Assembly (NCBI RefSeq): GCF_000169095.1
Contig: NZ_AAVU01000013.1
Span: forward strand, 99,402-163,401
DNA length: 64,000 nucleotides
Reading direction: 5' to 3'
Source: Lyngbya sp. PCC 8106
GTDB taxonomy: Bacteria > Cyanobacteriota > Cyanobacteriia > Cyanobacteriales > Microcoleaceae
Below are positions 43,324 through 52,669 of this stretch, piece after piece; position 1 is the first letter of the stretch, and each line of letters starts with the position of its first letter. The position numbers and the translations under genes are program-made. Below the pieces are notes generated by a model, which saw only the letters and a list, made by a program, of their open reading frames with translations, had not been told where the DNA came from and ran no database searches.

Positions 43324-45051
43324 ATGCGTCAGTTCTTACTGTTTTTTCTCGGGTTGTGCTTTTTTGTTGCTGTGGTTGTATTGGGAGCTATTTTGAACAT
43401 TTCTTCTGAGACGAAAACGATTACAATTTTACAAACCAGTGACATTCACGGTTATCTCATGCCTTGGGATTACTATACGAATCAACCGGCTGAGTTGGGA
43501 CTTGCTAAAGTTGCTACTTTGATTGAACAGGAACGAGAAAAACATCCCAATTTAGTTTTAATTGATGATGGGGATACGATTCAAGGTTCACCACTGGCTT
43601 ATTTTTATAATAAAATTGATACTCAATCTCCTCACCCGATTGCAACGGCGTTTAATCTTCTCGGTTTTGATGCGGTATCTCTCGGAAATCACGACTTTGA
43701 TTTTGGAATGGAGGTTTTGTCTCGGTGGGTTAAGCAATTAGATGCACCTGTTGTCTGTGCTAATCTTATTCGGGCTGATGGAGTTCCGGCTTTTAAACCT
43801 TATATTCTCAAAGAAGTTGACGGCGTGAAAATTGGAATATTGGGGTTGACAACCACCGCAGTTCAAAACTGGCTTCCTCCTGAAAATTTTGGCGAACTTT
43901 CGTTTATTGACCCCATGACAACAGCCCAGGAATATGTACCGAAAATGCGACAACAAGGTGCTGATATTGTGATTGTTGCTCAACATACGGGGTGGACGAA
44001 AACTCCTCAAGATTATCGTTCAAATCCGGCATCTTGGTTAACCTCTGTTGACACTTGGAAAAACACGGGCGCAACGGTGAATGAAAATATTACGATTGAA
44101 TTGGCTCAACAAGTCCCTGATATTGATATTATTCTCGCCGGACATTCTCATCTTAGTGTACCAAAAGCGGTTATCAATACTGTGTTAATTGCTGAACCGT
44201 CTTATTGGGCAAAGGCTCTTAGTCAGTATACCATTAAATTAGTTCATCAGGGGAAAGGTTGGAAAGTTATTGACAAGGATTCTAAGAACTTATCTATTGA
44301 AAATATTGAGCCTTTACCTCGTTTTATTGAGCTTTTACAGCCCAATCATCAGCAAATTTTAAGTTATCTCAATCAACCCATTGGTCAAGCAAAATCTGAG
44401 TTTGTTGGCGGGATGGCTGCTCGTTTTCAGGGGAGTGCTTTAGCCCATTTGATTAATACAGTACAAATAGAAGCGGCTCGTTCTATGGGGTATCCGGTTG
44501 ATATTTCTTTAACTTCTATCTTTACGGAACAGGGTAAAATTCCAGTTGGAGAAATTACGCTGCGGGATGCTTATAGTATTTATGTTTGTGATAATCGGTT
44601 ATTTATTCTAGAAATTACTGGGGATATTTTACGCCGAGCGTTAGAAAAAAATGCGGCTTATTTTAAACAGCTTAACCCTGACGATTTACCCGATTCTCCC
44701 CGAGAAATTATTGCTGAAAATATGCGTGATTACAATTGGGATATTTATCAAGGAATAGATTATACTCTTGATATTACTCAGCCTGTAGGTCAACGAGTGA
44801 CTCGACTCCTCCTTCAAGGTAAAATGATTGCACCAGAGCAAGTTCTGCGCGTCGCAATTAATAGCTATCGGGCGCTGGGTGGCGGAGACTATGTGATGTT
44901 CACTGAAGGTAAAATTCTTGATAAATCTACTCAAGAAATTAGAGATTTTATGGCGGAATATTTCAATAAAAAAAAGACTATTTCTCAGCAAGATTTTCAA
45001 ATGGATAATTTAGAAATTATACCCAATATCTACAATTATTACTTTGGATAG
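43324..45051 (+). CDS. 5'-nucleotidase / cyclic-phosphodiesterase family protein (UshA/CpdB-like)
   Basis: The product has 575 residues. A signal-anchor (FLLFFLGLCFFVAVVVLGAI) precedes a calcineurin-like metallophosphoesterase domain: ILQTSDIHGYLMP, LVLIDDGDTIQGSPLAYF, AVSLGNHDFDFGM, IVVAQHTG-like IVIVAQHTGW, and AGHSHL. The C-terminal 5'-nucleotidase domain (about 360-560) contains FVGGMAARFQGSALAHLINT and INSYRALGGGDYVM. It acts in the periplasm or at the cell surface on nucleotides or 2',3'-cyclic nucleotides, a scavenging role. GGAG lies 5 bases before the ATG. A single gene. Confidence 0.92.
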   Translation: MRQFLLFFLGLCFFVAVVVLGAILNISSETKTITILQTSDIHGYLMPWDYYTNQPAELGLAKVATLIEQEREKHPNLVLIDDGDTIQGSPLAYFYNKIDTQSPHPIATAFNLLGFDAVSLGNHDFDFGMEVLSRWVKQLDAPVVCANLIRADGVPAFKPYILKEVDGVKIGILGLTTTAVQNWLPPENFGELSFIDPMTTAQEYVPKMRQQGADIVIVAQHTGWTKTPQDYRSNPASWLTSVDTWKNTGATVNENITIELAQQVPDIDIILAGHSHLSVPKAVINTVLIAEPSYWAKALSQYTIKLVHQGKGWKVIDKDSKNLSIENIEPLPRFIELLQPNHQQILSYLNQPIGQAKSEFVGGMAARFQGSALAHLINTVQIEAARSMGYPVDISLTSIFTEQGKIPVGEITLRDAYSIYVCDNRLFILEITGDILRRALEKNAAYFKQLNPDDLPDSPREIIAENMRDYNWDIYQGIDYTLDITQPVGQRVTRLLLQGKMIAPEQVLRVAINSYRALGGGDYVMFTEGKILDKSTQEIRDFMAEYFNKKKTISQQDFQMDNLEIIPNIYNYYFG

Positions 45052-45434
45052 ATGACTCAATTTTAATAAAATTCTATAATAATGATCTTTATAGAATATA
45101 AATTCACTGAAATAATACTACAACTACACAAGGAAAAGCTGAATATAAGTAGGGACAGTTTATCAATCACCTACTCACTACTCTCGAACAATTATTTCTA
45201 GCACACATTTGAGTATTTCATCTAAAATCTCTATTTTATACATCTTATATATTTTATACACGAAACGAACAGAGGTTTTGAGGAAAAGCTATTGACAAAA
45301 AATAAAACTTTTTATACAATATAAATTAAGGGATTTCAATCCTTTCTTTAAATATTTTGTTTGGCATTAGCAATGCTTTAAGTGCTAACTGATTAAACTG
45401 TTCAGCTAGAAACTTGATGCTAAAATTAGCTTGT
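45052..45434. other. intergenic region with a short hairpin
   Basis: About 380 AT-rich bases. ATTCTATAA/TTATAGAAT (45071-45097) forms a 9-bp hairpin right after the nucleotidase gene, with only a weak T-run, and may be its terminator. No gene was recognised. Confidence 0.4.
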
Positions 45435-45446
45435 GGAGGTATTTTG

Positions 45447-45680
45447 ATGGAACAAAAGCATAATTGCTCACATCCTCGCTACAGATACAGAGGTGAACCC
45501 ACACCGGAAAATATAGCCTTTGATAGTCAACTCCAACAATTTGCTCAACAGGTGCAAATCATCGCAGGTTTACACACAGGAGGAAAGTTATCGACTCAAG
45601 AATCTTATCAAAGTATCAAACGTTCTTGGAAACAAGTCAAAGCAACGGGTCAAGAATTGGGAATTGGCAAAAGTCACTAA
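45447..45680 (+). CDS. small conserved cyanobacterial protein (DUF7219-like)
   Basis: The product has 77 residues. The start at ATG 45447 is set by a strong GGAGGT at 45435-45440; an upstream in-frame start at 45414 is less likely. The sequence PRYRYRGEPTPENIAFDSQL followed by QQFAQQVQIIAGLHTGGKLS and ESYQSIKRSWKQVKATG matches my recollection of the short soluble DUF7219 family of cyanobacteria. No function is known to me. A cytosolic helical protein is predicted. Confidence 0.65.
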   Translation: MEQKHNCSHPRYRYRGEPTPENIAFDSQLQQFAQQVQIIAGLHTGGKLSTQESYQSIKRSWKQVKATGQELGIGKSH

Positions 45681-46199
45681 AATTTTCCATCAATCAGTCA
45701 TCATCATCAATAATTTGAGAGCGGATAACCGCTCTTACTTAGTATTTAAGGGAATTTTTGAGCGGAATTTTAAGGGGGGGATGGGTTAGGGATAAAGATA
45801 ACTTACCCGAAGAAGCAATTGACGATTAGGCAAGCACAGAGTAAGCTAAAAGCTATTGAGGTTTGAGAGCCAAAGATTAGCTGAACCTCGAAGGATTGAT
45901 TAGGGAAGCACCCGGAAAATAGCATTTTTTCTATAAAGGGTGTAAAGATTTATGTAAAAATTTGATAAAGCTAGCCCTCAACAGTAGTTGTACCGAGAGA
46001 GGGTAGGTTAGACTGAGTGAGACAAACCTGAAAATCTCAGTATTTTCCATGAGGATTGTCCAATAGACTAAGTGATATACATCCAGAGTAAACAACTGAT
46101 CGAACAAGATAGACCCTATGCCAATCCGAGAATTAAATGATTTAAGTGTCAATTCCAGTCGTTATTTTTACAGTTTTCTGCCGTTAAACGAGAAAGATG
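45681..46199. other. gene-free stretch with repeat-like noncoding sequence
   Basis: About 520 bases. No credible ORF was found. The part from 45790 has the look of a degenerate transposon or structured RNA, for example CCCTC (45975-45979) pairing with GAGGG (45999-46003), and ends near a TGTCAATT at 46147. I could not assign it to a family. Confidence 0.3.
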
Positions 46200-46200
46200 T

Positions 46201-46565
46201 GACCGAAAAAATTGGGGTACAAGCCCCGTCCTTGAGGACGGCTTTCTGCTAAACTTTCTTTTGTGGAAAGGGTAATCAACCACACTAAAAACCCAGTCGC
46301 CGAAAAGGCAGCGCACCTTGACGCACTGAAGTTATGGGGTTCCGTACAGGAAAGCTTGTACGCTTATTAGCGCGCAACGCAACAAGTACAGAGAAACCAA
46401 GATTTTAGGTTTTGAACTGTAGGGTAGGGCATACCCAAACAGGCTTCTGAAATGGAGCAAAACGCTTGAGGAGAGTCCATCTCTGGTATAGATAGGTCGC
46501 CCTATCTGTATTAAGTGGACTCGCTGAACCAAGAATCCCCGCCGTTTACGGCGTGGGAGTGTCAA
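46201..46565 (+). mobile_element. non-autonomous IS200/IS605-like element, copy 2
   Basis: Almost identical to 13344-13708, and also 365 bp, because two single-base indels compensate. The left hairpin here is a perfect palindrome, CCGTCCTTGAGGACGG (46226-46241). The right end again has CGCCGT/ACGGCG and finishes GTGTCAA at 46565. It lies immediately upstream of the polysaccharide locus, 81 bases before the flippase ATG, in the same orientation. There is no transposase gene inside. The near-identity of the two copies means recent movement or gene conversion. Confidence 0.65.
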
Positions 46566-46646
46566 ACAGACAAGTCCAGTCAAAGCCTAGCTCCAAATTG
46601 AGATCAGCTTTGTAAATTTGATTTAGCCCTCTCTAACAAACTTGTT

Positions 46647-47996
46647 ATGTCCTCAGTTAAAAAGCAGGCTGTTAAAGGCACAATCTGGACAGTGGTGGGC
46701 TATGGTGGCAGTCAAGCCCTGCGTTTAGGCAGTAACCTGATTCTGACTCGTCTCCTGGTTCCAGAATTATTTGGTCTGATGGCGTTGGTGAATACCTTTA
46801 TTATGGGTGTTGCCTTATTTTCAGACATTGGGATTCGTCCGAGTATTATCCGTAGTCCACGCTGGAACGACCCCGTTTTTCTGAACACTGCTTGGACATT
46901 GCAAGTCATCAGAGCCTGCTGGATTTGGATAGGATGTGTGATTCTTGCTTGGCCGGTGTCTCAGTTTTATAATGATTCTCGCCTCGTTTGGTTGCTCCCG
47001 GTTTCAGCTTTAACTGTCCTGGTTAATGGATTGAGTTCCACCTCTCTAGCCACTCTCAGCCGCCAACTAGAAATTGGGAAACTCACAAGAGTTGAGTTTT
47101 TAACCCAAATTATTTCCCTGGTGGTTACAATTGCCTGGGCTTTCATAACACCCACAGTTTGGGCTTTAATCGGGGGAAGTCTTGTTTCTAGTGTTGTCAA
47201 AACTGCATGGAGTCATCGCTTAGAGCCCGAAACTTCTAATTGGTTTGCCTGGGAAAAGGACTCGATTCAAGAAATCATGTCTTTTGGGACTTGGATTTTT
47301 GTGTCCACAATGATGACTTTTTTAGCTTCCCAAGCTGACCGATTAATTTTAGGAAGGCTGTTTACGCTTCAGTTCTTAGGGGTTTATACAGTTGCTTTTA
47401 CTTTTGCCGATTTACCTAGACAAGTTGTTAAACGCATTAGTCAACAGGTGATGTTTCCAGTAATCTCTAAATATGCTGATTTAGATCGACCCAGCTTGCG
47501 ATCTAAAATTTTACAAAAGCGTAAGCTGCTGTTAATTGGGTTAGCATTTATGGTGACAGTTCTTGCTTGTTTTGGAGATTTAATTGTTGAAACACTCTAT
47601 GATGAGCGATATCAGGAAGCCGGATGGATGTTACCTATTCTCGCCGTTGGACTATGGCCTTTGTTGTTGTCAGCAACTATTGATCGCGCACTTTATGCGA
47701 TTGGAAATCCTAAACCCGTGGCATTCGGTAACTTTCTCAAATTTTTGTATATGATCATATTACTTCCGACGGGAAATCAGCTCTTTGGAGTGGTCGGTGC
47801 GATCACTGTAATTGCTTTTAACGATCTACCCAGTTATTTTGCTGTTAATTATGGATTATGGCAAGAGAAGCTCACTTGTTTTCGACAAGACCTCCAAGCC
47901 ACAATACTATTATTAGGTTTACTATTTTTTGTTTGTTTAGGTCGGTATTACCTGGGCTTTGGATTACCTATTGATGGTGTGTTGGGATCACCATAA
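46647..47996 (+). CDS. Wzx-type polysaccharide flippase
   Basis: The product has 449 residues with about 12 predicted membrane helices. The N-terminus VKGTIWTVVGYGGSQALRLG and the following LILTRLLVPELFGLMALVNT are typical of the polysaccharide-transport (RfbX/TuaB/WzxC-like) MATE/MOP superfamily. The conserved ADRLILGRLFTLQFLGVYTVA and RYQEAGWMLPILAVG regions are present. It should flip undecaprenyl-linked repeat units across the inner membrane. It is the first gene of a 10.9-kb plus-strand polysaccharide locus. Confidence 0.9.
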   Translation: MSSVKKQAVKGTIWTVVGYGGSQALRLGSNLILTRLLVPELFGLMALVNTFIMGVALFSDIGIRPSIIRSPRWNDPVFLNTAWTLQVIRACWIWIGCVILAWPVSQFYNDSRLVWLLPVSALTVLVNGLSSTSLATLSRQLEIGKLTRVEFLTQIISLVVTIAWAFITPTVWALIGGSLVSSVVKTAWSHRLEPETSNWFAWEKDSIQEIMSFGTWIFVSTMMTFLASQADRLILGRLFTLQFLGVYTVAFTFADLPRQVVKRISQQVMFPVISKYADLDRPSLRSKILQKRKLLLIGLAFMVTVLACFGDLIVETLYDERYQEAGWMLPILAVGLWPLLLSATIDRALYAIGNPKPVAFGNFLKFLYMIILLPTGNQLFGVVGAITVIAFNDLPSYFAVNYGLWQEKLTCFRQDLQATILLLGLLFFVCLGRYYLGFGLPIDGVLGSP

Positions 47997-48179
47997 TCAA
48001 GCTGCAATTATCAATCAACAAACTTTTAAAAAACCAGGAATTTTCATTTCTAGTAATTTTCAGGTAAGACACGCCATCTACTACACCGATAAATTGGAGG
48101 CACAGTTACACGAAATTATCATCAAGTTTATCTTCCGAGTAAAATAATCTTATCTGAAGTCTAATTATCTCAGTAGCAA

Positions 48180-49589
48180 ATGACTCCTCAAGCTCAACTT
48201 GTACTTCAAATCTGGTTGCCGATTGTCCTGGCTTTGTTTAAGTTTTTTCCGGCTCGCCAAGCAGTCGTAATCAGCTTTATTGTATCTTGGTTATTTTTGC
48301 CTCAAAGAGTTGTATTTGAATTTCCGGGTCTTCCTGACTACACCAGAACATCTGCAACTTGTTACAGTATATTGCTTGCTACTTTTATCTTCGATGCTAA
48401 ACGCTTGAATTCATTTAAGTTGGGCTGGCTAGATATCCCCATGCTCATTTGGTGTATCTGTCCCTTCATTTCATCAATGACTAACAATTTAGGAATCTAC
48501 GATGGCACATCAGCCGTTTTAGATCGGGTCATGCAGTATGGAATCCCCTATTTTCTCGGTCGAATCTACCTCAATGACCTATTAGGTGCTCGTCAACTGG
48601 CGATGGGAATTTTTGTGAGTGGGTTGATCTATGCCCCTCTGTGTCTAATTGAGAGTGTGATCAGTCCTCAGTTGCACCGCATGGTTTACGGTTATCATGG
48701 GATTCACGAATTTGGTCAATCCGTTCGTCTGGGAGGATACCGACCGAATGTTTTTATGATACATGGTTTGAGTGTCGGGGTGTGGATGATGGCTGCTTTG
48801 CTCGTTGCCATTTGGTTGTGGCAGTCGGGAATCATCAAAACCTTTTGGAATGTTCCCATGAACTTGATAGTTGCTGGACTGTTTATCACTCATCTTTTAG
48901 TGAGATCGACCGGCGCTTATCTCTATACCTTCTACGGCATCATTATTCTACTGACTGCGAAGTTTTTTAAAATGTCACTTCCTTTAATGATATTAATATC
49001 TGCTCTATCATTTTACCTGTTTTTAGGATCAACGGGAAACTTTACTGGAGATAAAGCCGATCAAATTATTTCTGTGGCTACAGATATTGCAGGTGAAGAA
49101 CGCGCTCAGTCTCTTGACTTTAGATTTGACAATGAAGAATTACTCGTCGAAAAAGGTCTAGAACGAATGGTTTTTGGATGGGGTGGCTGGGGAAGAAATC
49201 GTGTCTTTGAATATGGCAGACTCGGAGATCTAGAAGATATTTCAGTAACAGATAGTTTATGGATTATTGCCTATGGCGTTAATGGAGTCGTCGGTTTGAG
49301 TGCTATTTTTGGCTCTATATTTCTACCGGCTTTGGCTTTTGTATTCCGTTACCCCGCTAGCACTTGGTTAACACCGAAGGTTGGACCGGCTGCTGTACTT
49401 GTTGTGATTATGGTTTTGTATGCCCTCGATTGCTGCTTAAATAATCAGTTTAATCCGGTTTTTACTTTAGCCAGTGGAGGTATAGCGGGGTTATGTATGG
49501 GAAAGCCAGAACCAACCCGTTCCTTGAAATCAGCGAAACGTATCCGCAAACTTCCAGCAGCTCGATCTAAAAGTTTCAATTTAAGATAA
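48180..49589 (+). CDS. O-antigen ligase/polymerase-like membrane protein
   Basis: The product has 469 residues with about 11-12 membrane helices and a large periplasmic loop (about 285-345). The loop contains RAQSLDFRFDNEELLVEKGL and MVFGWGGWGRNRVFEYG. This topology, with the (R)xx-loop and GWGGWGRN signature, is typical of Wzy/WaaL-type proteins in cyanobacterial exopolysaccharide loci. It probably polymerises the exported repeat unit. It lies 180 bases after the flippase. The intervening 47997-48179 shows no convincing gene. Confidence 0.78.
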   Translation: MTPQAQLVLQIWLPIVLALFKFFPARQAVVISFIVSWLFLPQRVVFEFPGLPDYTRTSATCYSILLATFIFDAKRLNSFKLGWLDIPMLIWCICPFISSMTNNLGIYDGTSAVLDRVMQYGIPYFLGRIYLNDLLGARQLAMGIFVSGLIYAPLCLIESVISPQLHRMVYGYHGIHEFGQSVRLGGYRPNVFMIHGLSVGVWMMAALLVAIWLWQSGIIKTFWNVPMNLIVAGLFITHLLVRSTGAYLYTFYGIIILLTAKFFKMSLPLMILISALSFYLFLGSTGNFTGDKADQIISVATDIAGEERAQSLDFRFDNEELLVEKGLERMVFGWGGWGRNRVFEYGRLGDLEDISVTDSLWIIAYGVNGVVGLSAIFGSIFLPALAFVFRYPASTWLTPKVGPAAVLVVIMVLYALDCCLNNQFNPVFTLASGGIAGLCMGKPEPTRSLKSAKRIRKLPAARSKSFNLR

Positions 49590-49647
49590 TGCCTCAAATC
49601 ATCGATTAAAAAATATACCGAAAGCAAAGATATTGGATATTTATCGT

Positions 49648-51417
49648 ATGAAAGCATCACAGTTTAAACTTAAAAATTCTTTGGTTTTTTTTTGTATGGG
49701 AATTATGTTGTTTTCGACTCTATTTCCTAAATTATATAGTCATGTAAACGCCTGGTTATTACCCTCTGTACCTCAGATTACTTTGAGTCAAAACTCAAAC
49801 TCGAATACCTTCAATGATAACTCTCCTCTCGGAATCAATTTAAGCGGAATGGCACCTTGGTCATCACAACTACCATTTTTAGATTACTTTAAATCTTCTC
49901 AAGACTGGATTACTCAATGTACCAAAACCGATCCTGGCTGTCAAGGAGAATGGAATACCAAAGAACAAGATCTTTTAAACTTAGATGAACAGGGGTGGGT
50001 CAAATCCTTACCGACTCCGGAAGATTCTCCTAAATATACTCGGGTTAGCTCATTGTTTTTACGAGGAATACCCAATCATTTTTCAGGAGGTAAGTATATT
50101 GTTTTGTATGAAGGAGAAGGAACGATAGAATATAGTTTGTCTGCTAAAAAGGATGAATCTGACTCAACTCCAGGTCGAGATATCATTGATGTAGATTCAT
50201 CACAGTCGGGTGGTGTACTGATCACAATTACAGCAACTGATCCGAACCAAACGGGTAACTATATCCGAAATATTCGGGTGATTCATGCTGAAGAAGAAAG
50301 CTTATATCGCAGTGGAGAACTTTTTAATACAGCTTTTCTCGAAAAAATTAATAAGTTTCGATCCTTGCGTTTTATGGATTGGATGGGAACGAATCATTCC
50401 CAACAAAAAGAATGGCTTGATAGACCAATGCCTGATATGGCTTCTTATACTCTCAAAGGTGTTCCTCTAGAAGTTATGGTCGCTTTGGCCAATAAAGTTC
50501 AAGCCGATCCTTGGTTTAATATGCCTCACATGGCGACCGATGAATATATGAGAAACTTTGCTCAATCCGTCAACAAGAATCTTGATCAAAATCTCAAGAT
50601 TTATATAGAGTTTTCTAATGAAGTTTGGAACTGGCAATTTAAACAAACTCACTATGCTTTAGAAGAAGGTCAAAAGCGTTGGGGAAAAGATAAGAAAGAT
50701 GCTTTTCGACAATGGTATGGAATGCGAACTGCTCAGATGTGTGACATTTGGAAAGATGTTTTTGCTGATCACAAAGATCGGGTGACTTGTGTGATCGCGA
50801 CTCAAGTCGGCTGGAAAGGATCAGAAAAGGGGATTTTAGAATGTCCGTATTGGGTTGCTGAAGGAAATAAAGCTTGTTATCAACATGATATCGGAGCGTA
50901 TGCAATCGCGGGATACTTTGGTGCTTCTTTGGGTCATCCGGATAATGTTAGTAAGGTGGAGTCTTGGCTAAAAGATGGTGATGGAGGTGTTCAAAAAGCT
51001 TTTCAACAGTTGAAAACTGGAAAATTATTAGCGGCAGGAAGAGAGGATAGTTTACCTCAAGTTAAAGAACTGTTTTCCTATCATGCTCAGGTTGCCCAGG
51101 AAAAAGGACTTAAGTTAATGGCCTATGAAGGTGGACAGCATATTGTTGGGCGCAAAGATGCAGTCAATAATCAACAGTTAACAGACTTTTTTATCGAACT
51201 TAATCGCCATCCTCAGATGTATGAACTTTACACCCAGTTATTCAAAGATTGGCAAGAAGTCGGCGGAACAATGTTTATGCACTTTGTTGATGTTGCTAAA
51301 CCCACGAAGTGGGGCAGTTGGGGTGCATTAGAATATGTAGATCAATCCGAGTCTCCAAAATACAGTGCTTTGATGGACTTTATTACTCAAAACTCTTGTT
51401 GGTGGGAGGGATGCTAA
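49648..51417 (+). CDS. secreted glycoside-hydrolase-like protein
   Basis: About 589 residues from ATG 49648, MKASQFKLKNS; a TTG 15 bases upstream is also open. An N-terminal signal or anchor (SLVFFCMGIMLFSTLFPKLY) precedes a β-rich domain (about 60-215) and a TIM-barrel-like domain. Candidate catalytic acids are Glu of IEFSNEVWNW (about 325) and Glu of LMAYEGGQHI (about 494), the N-E and strand-7 E pattern of clan-A glycosidases. Inside a polysaccharide locus it could trim or release the polymer in the periplasm or outside. The family number is not assignable by eye. Confidence 0.7.
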   Translation: MKASQFKLKNSLVFFCMGIMLFSTLFPKLYSHVNAWLLPSVPQITLSQNSNSNTFNDNSPLGINLSGMAPWSSQLPFLDYFKSSQDWITQCTKTDPGCQGEWNTKEQDLLNLDEQGWVKSLPTPEDSPKYTRVSSLFLRGIPNHFSGGKYIVLYEGEGTIEYSLSAKKDESDSTPGRDIIDVDSSQSGGVLITITATDPNQTGNYIRNIRVIHAEEESLYRSGELFNTAFLEKINKFRSLRFMDWMGTNHSQQKEWLDRPMPDMASYTLKGVPLEVMVALANKVQADPWFNMPHMATDEYMRNFAQSVNKNLDQNLKIYIEFSNEVWNWQFKQTHYALEEGQKRWGKDKKDAFRQWYGMRTAQMCDIWKDVFADHKDRVTCVIATQVGWKGSEKGILECPYWVAEGNKACYQHDIGAYAIAGYFGASLGHPDNVSKVESWLKDGDGGVQKAFQQLKTGKLLAAGREDSLPQVKELFSYHAQVAQEKGLKLMAYEGGQHIVGRKDAVNNQQLTDFFIELNRHPQMYELYTQLFKDWQEVGGTMFMHFVDVAKPTKWGSWGALEYVDQSESPKYSALMDFITQNSCWWEGC

Positions 51418-51556
51418 ATTTGTAAAAATTTCATAAAATTAAAAAAACGATGGTAAACTGTAGAAAGAATTTAGAGTTAAAGAAATAGTGTTTGATCGCA
51501 CTATATTTGGAGTTATTTTTTCTCGGAAGACTTCCTATTCTAGAGGTAATAGACTA

Positions 51557-52513
51557 ATGCAGGACAACTCTCGTTGGATTTCTGAACCGACCTTTCTTGT
51601 AGGAGCTGAACGATCAGGTACAACGGTTTTAAGATTGATGTTAGGACATCATCCCAAAATAGCTTGGTGCAATGAGTTTGAATATGCTACCGATTTATTA
51701 TCTGATCAGAAACAATTCCCAGATTTAAATCGATATTATGAGTGGTTAGAGACTCATCGAGTCTTTCGAGCCACGGGTTTTGAAATTGATCGTAGCCTAA
51801 GTTATCCTGAACTTGTTAATAGCTTTCTTGTTCAGAAACGGGATACAGAGGCAAAGAAAATCATCGGTGCTACAGTTCACCGTCACTTTGATCGAGTATT
51901 GCATATCTGGCCTGATGCTCGTTTCATTCATATTATTCGAGATCCTAGAGATGTCGCTCGGTCCTGTCTGGGTATGGGTTGGGCTGGTAATGTCTGGTTT
52001 GGTGTAGAACGTTGGCGTGAAGCTGAACAGTTATGGAATCATGTCAAAAAAATTGTTCCCGAAAGTAGACGATGTGAACTTAGTTATGAAGAACTTATTG
52101 CCGAACCTGTTTTAACTTTGACAAGGGTTTGTGAATTTCTCGGGGTTCCTTATGATCAGGAAATGTTCGGTTATACTAAGAATAGTAAATACGAGTTTCC
52201 CGACCCGAAATACATTGCCCAATGGAAACGTAAAATGCCTGAACGAGATGTGCAGTTAGTTGAGAAAAAAATCGGCAATTTATTAGTCGAACGAGGCTAT
52301 GAACTGAGTGGATTTCCGACCATTGAAGTCACTCCAATCCTGGAGAAAAGACTGAAAATACAAAATTGGTGGGGAAGACTACAAGGCCGCGTGGAACGCT
52401 TGGGATGGCCTTTAGTTATCGAATACTTCGTTGCCCGCAAGTTTGGCGACAAGCAGTGGCAAAAGAAAGTCCTACTTCAAATTAATGCGGTTTATCAAAG
52501 CCGGCTGAAGTAG
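51557..52513 (+). CDS. PAPS-dependent sulfotransferase
   Basis: About 318 residues from ATG 51557, preceded by AGAGGTAATAG; the frame reaches back to a TTG-type start at 51488. The PAPS 5'-phosphosulfate loop is VGAERSGTTVLRLMLGHHP near the N-terminus. The 3'-phosphate motif is IRDPRDVARSCLGMGW near residue 130, followed by CELSYEELIAEPVLTLTRVC. It should sulfate the sugar hydroxyls of the polysaccharide precursor. It is the first of four sulfotransferase genes in the cluster and the most divergent of them. Confidence 0.88.
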   Translation: MQDNSRWISEPTFLVGAERSGTTVLRLMLGHHPKIAWCNEFEYATDLLSDQKQFPDLNRYYEWLETHRVFRATGFEIDRSLSYPELVNSFLVQKRDTEAKKIIGATVHRHFDRVLHIWPDARFIHIIRDPRDVARSCLGMGWAGNVWFGVERWREAEQLWNHVKKIVPESRRCELSYEELIAEPVLTLTRVCEFLGVPYDQEMFGYTKNSKYEFPDPKYIAQWKRKMPERDVQLVEKKIGNLLVERGYELSGFPTIEVTPILEKRLKIQNWWGRLQGRVERLGWPLVIEYFVARKFGDKQWQKKVLLQINAVYQSRLK

Positions 52514-52669
52514 GGAATACGATTCTCAATTTCTCAACTTTTCTATGATTGTCGTTCTTGATTTTACTGAGATAGTGAGCAATGAGTCTAGACAACTCTA
52601 GCTATACCTCAAAGTTCAAGCCATTCTCTGAAACGCTGAAGCTTGTAAATTTTGTAATTGATAAAGCTA

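Noticed and set aside
45414..45446. Longer N-terminus for the DUF7219-like protein
   Set aside because: A strong GGAGGT 7 bases before ATG 45447 marks the start.
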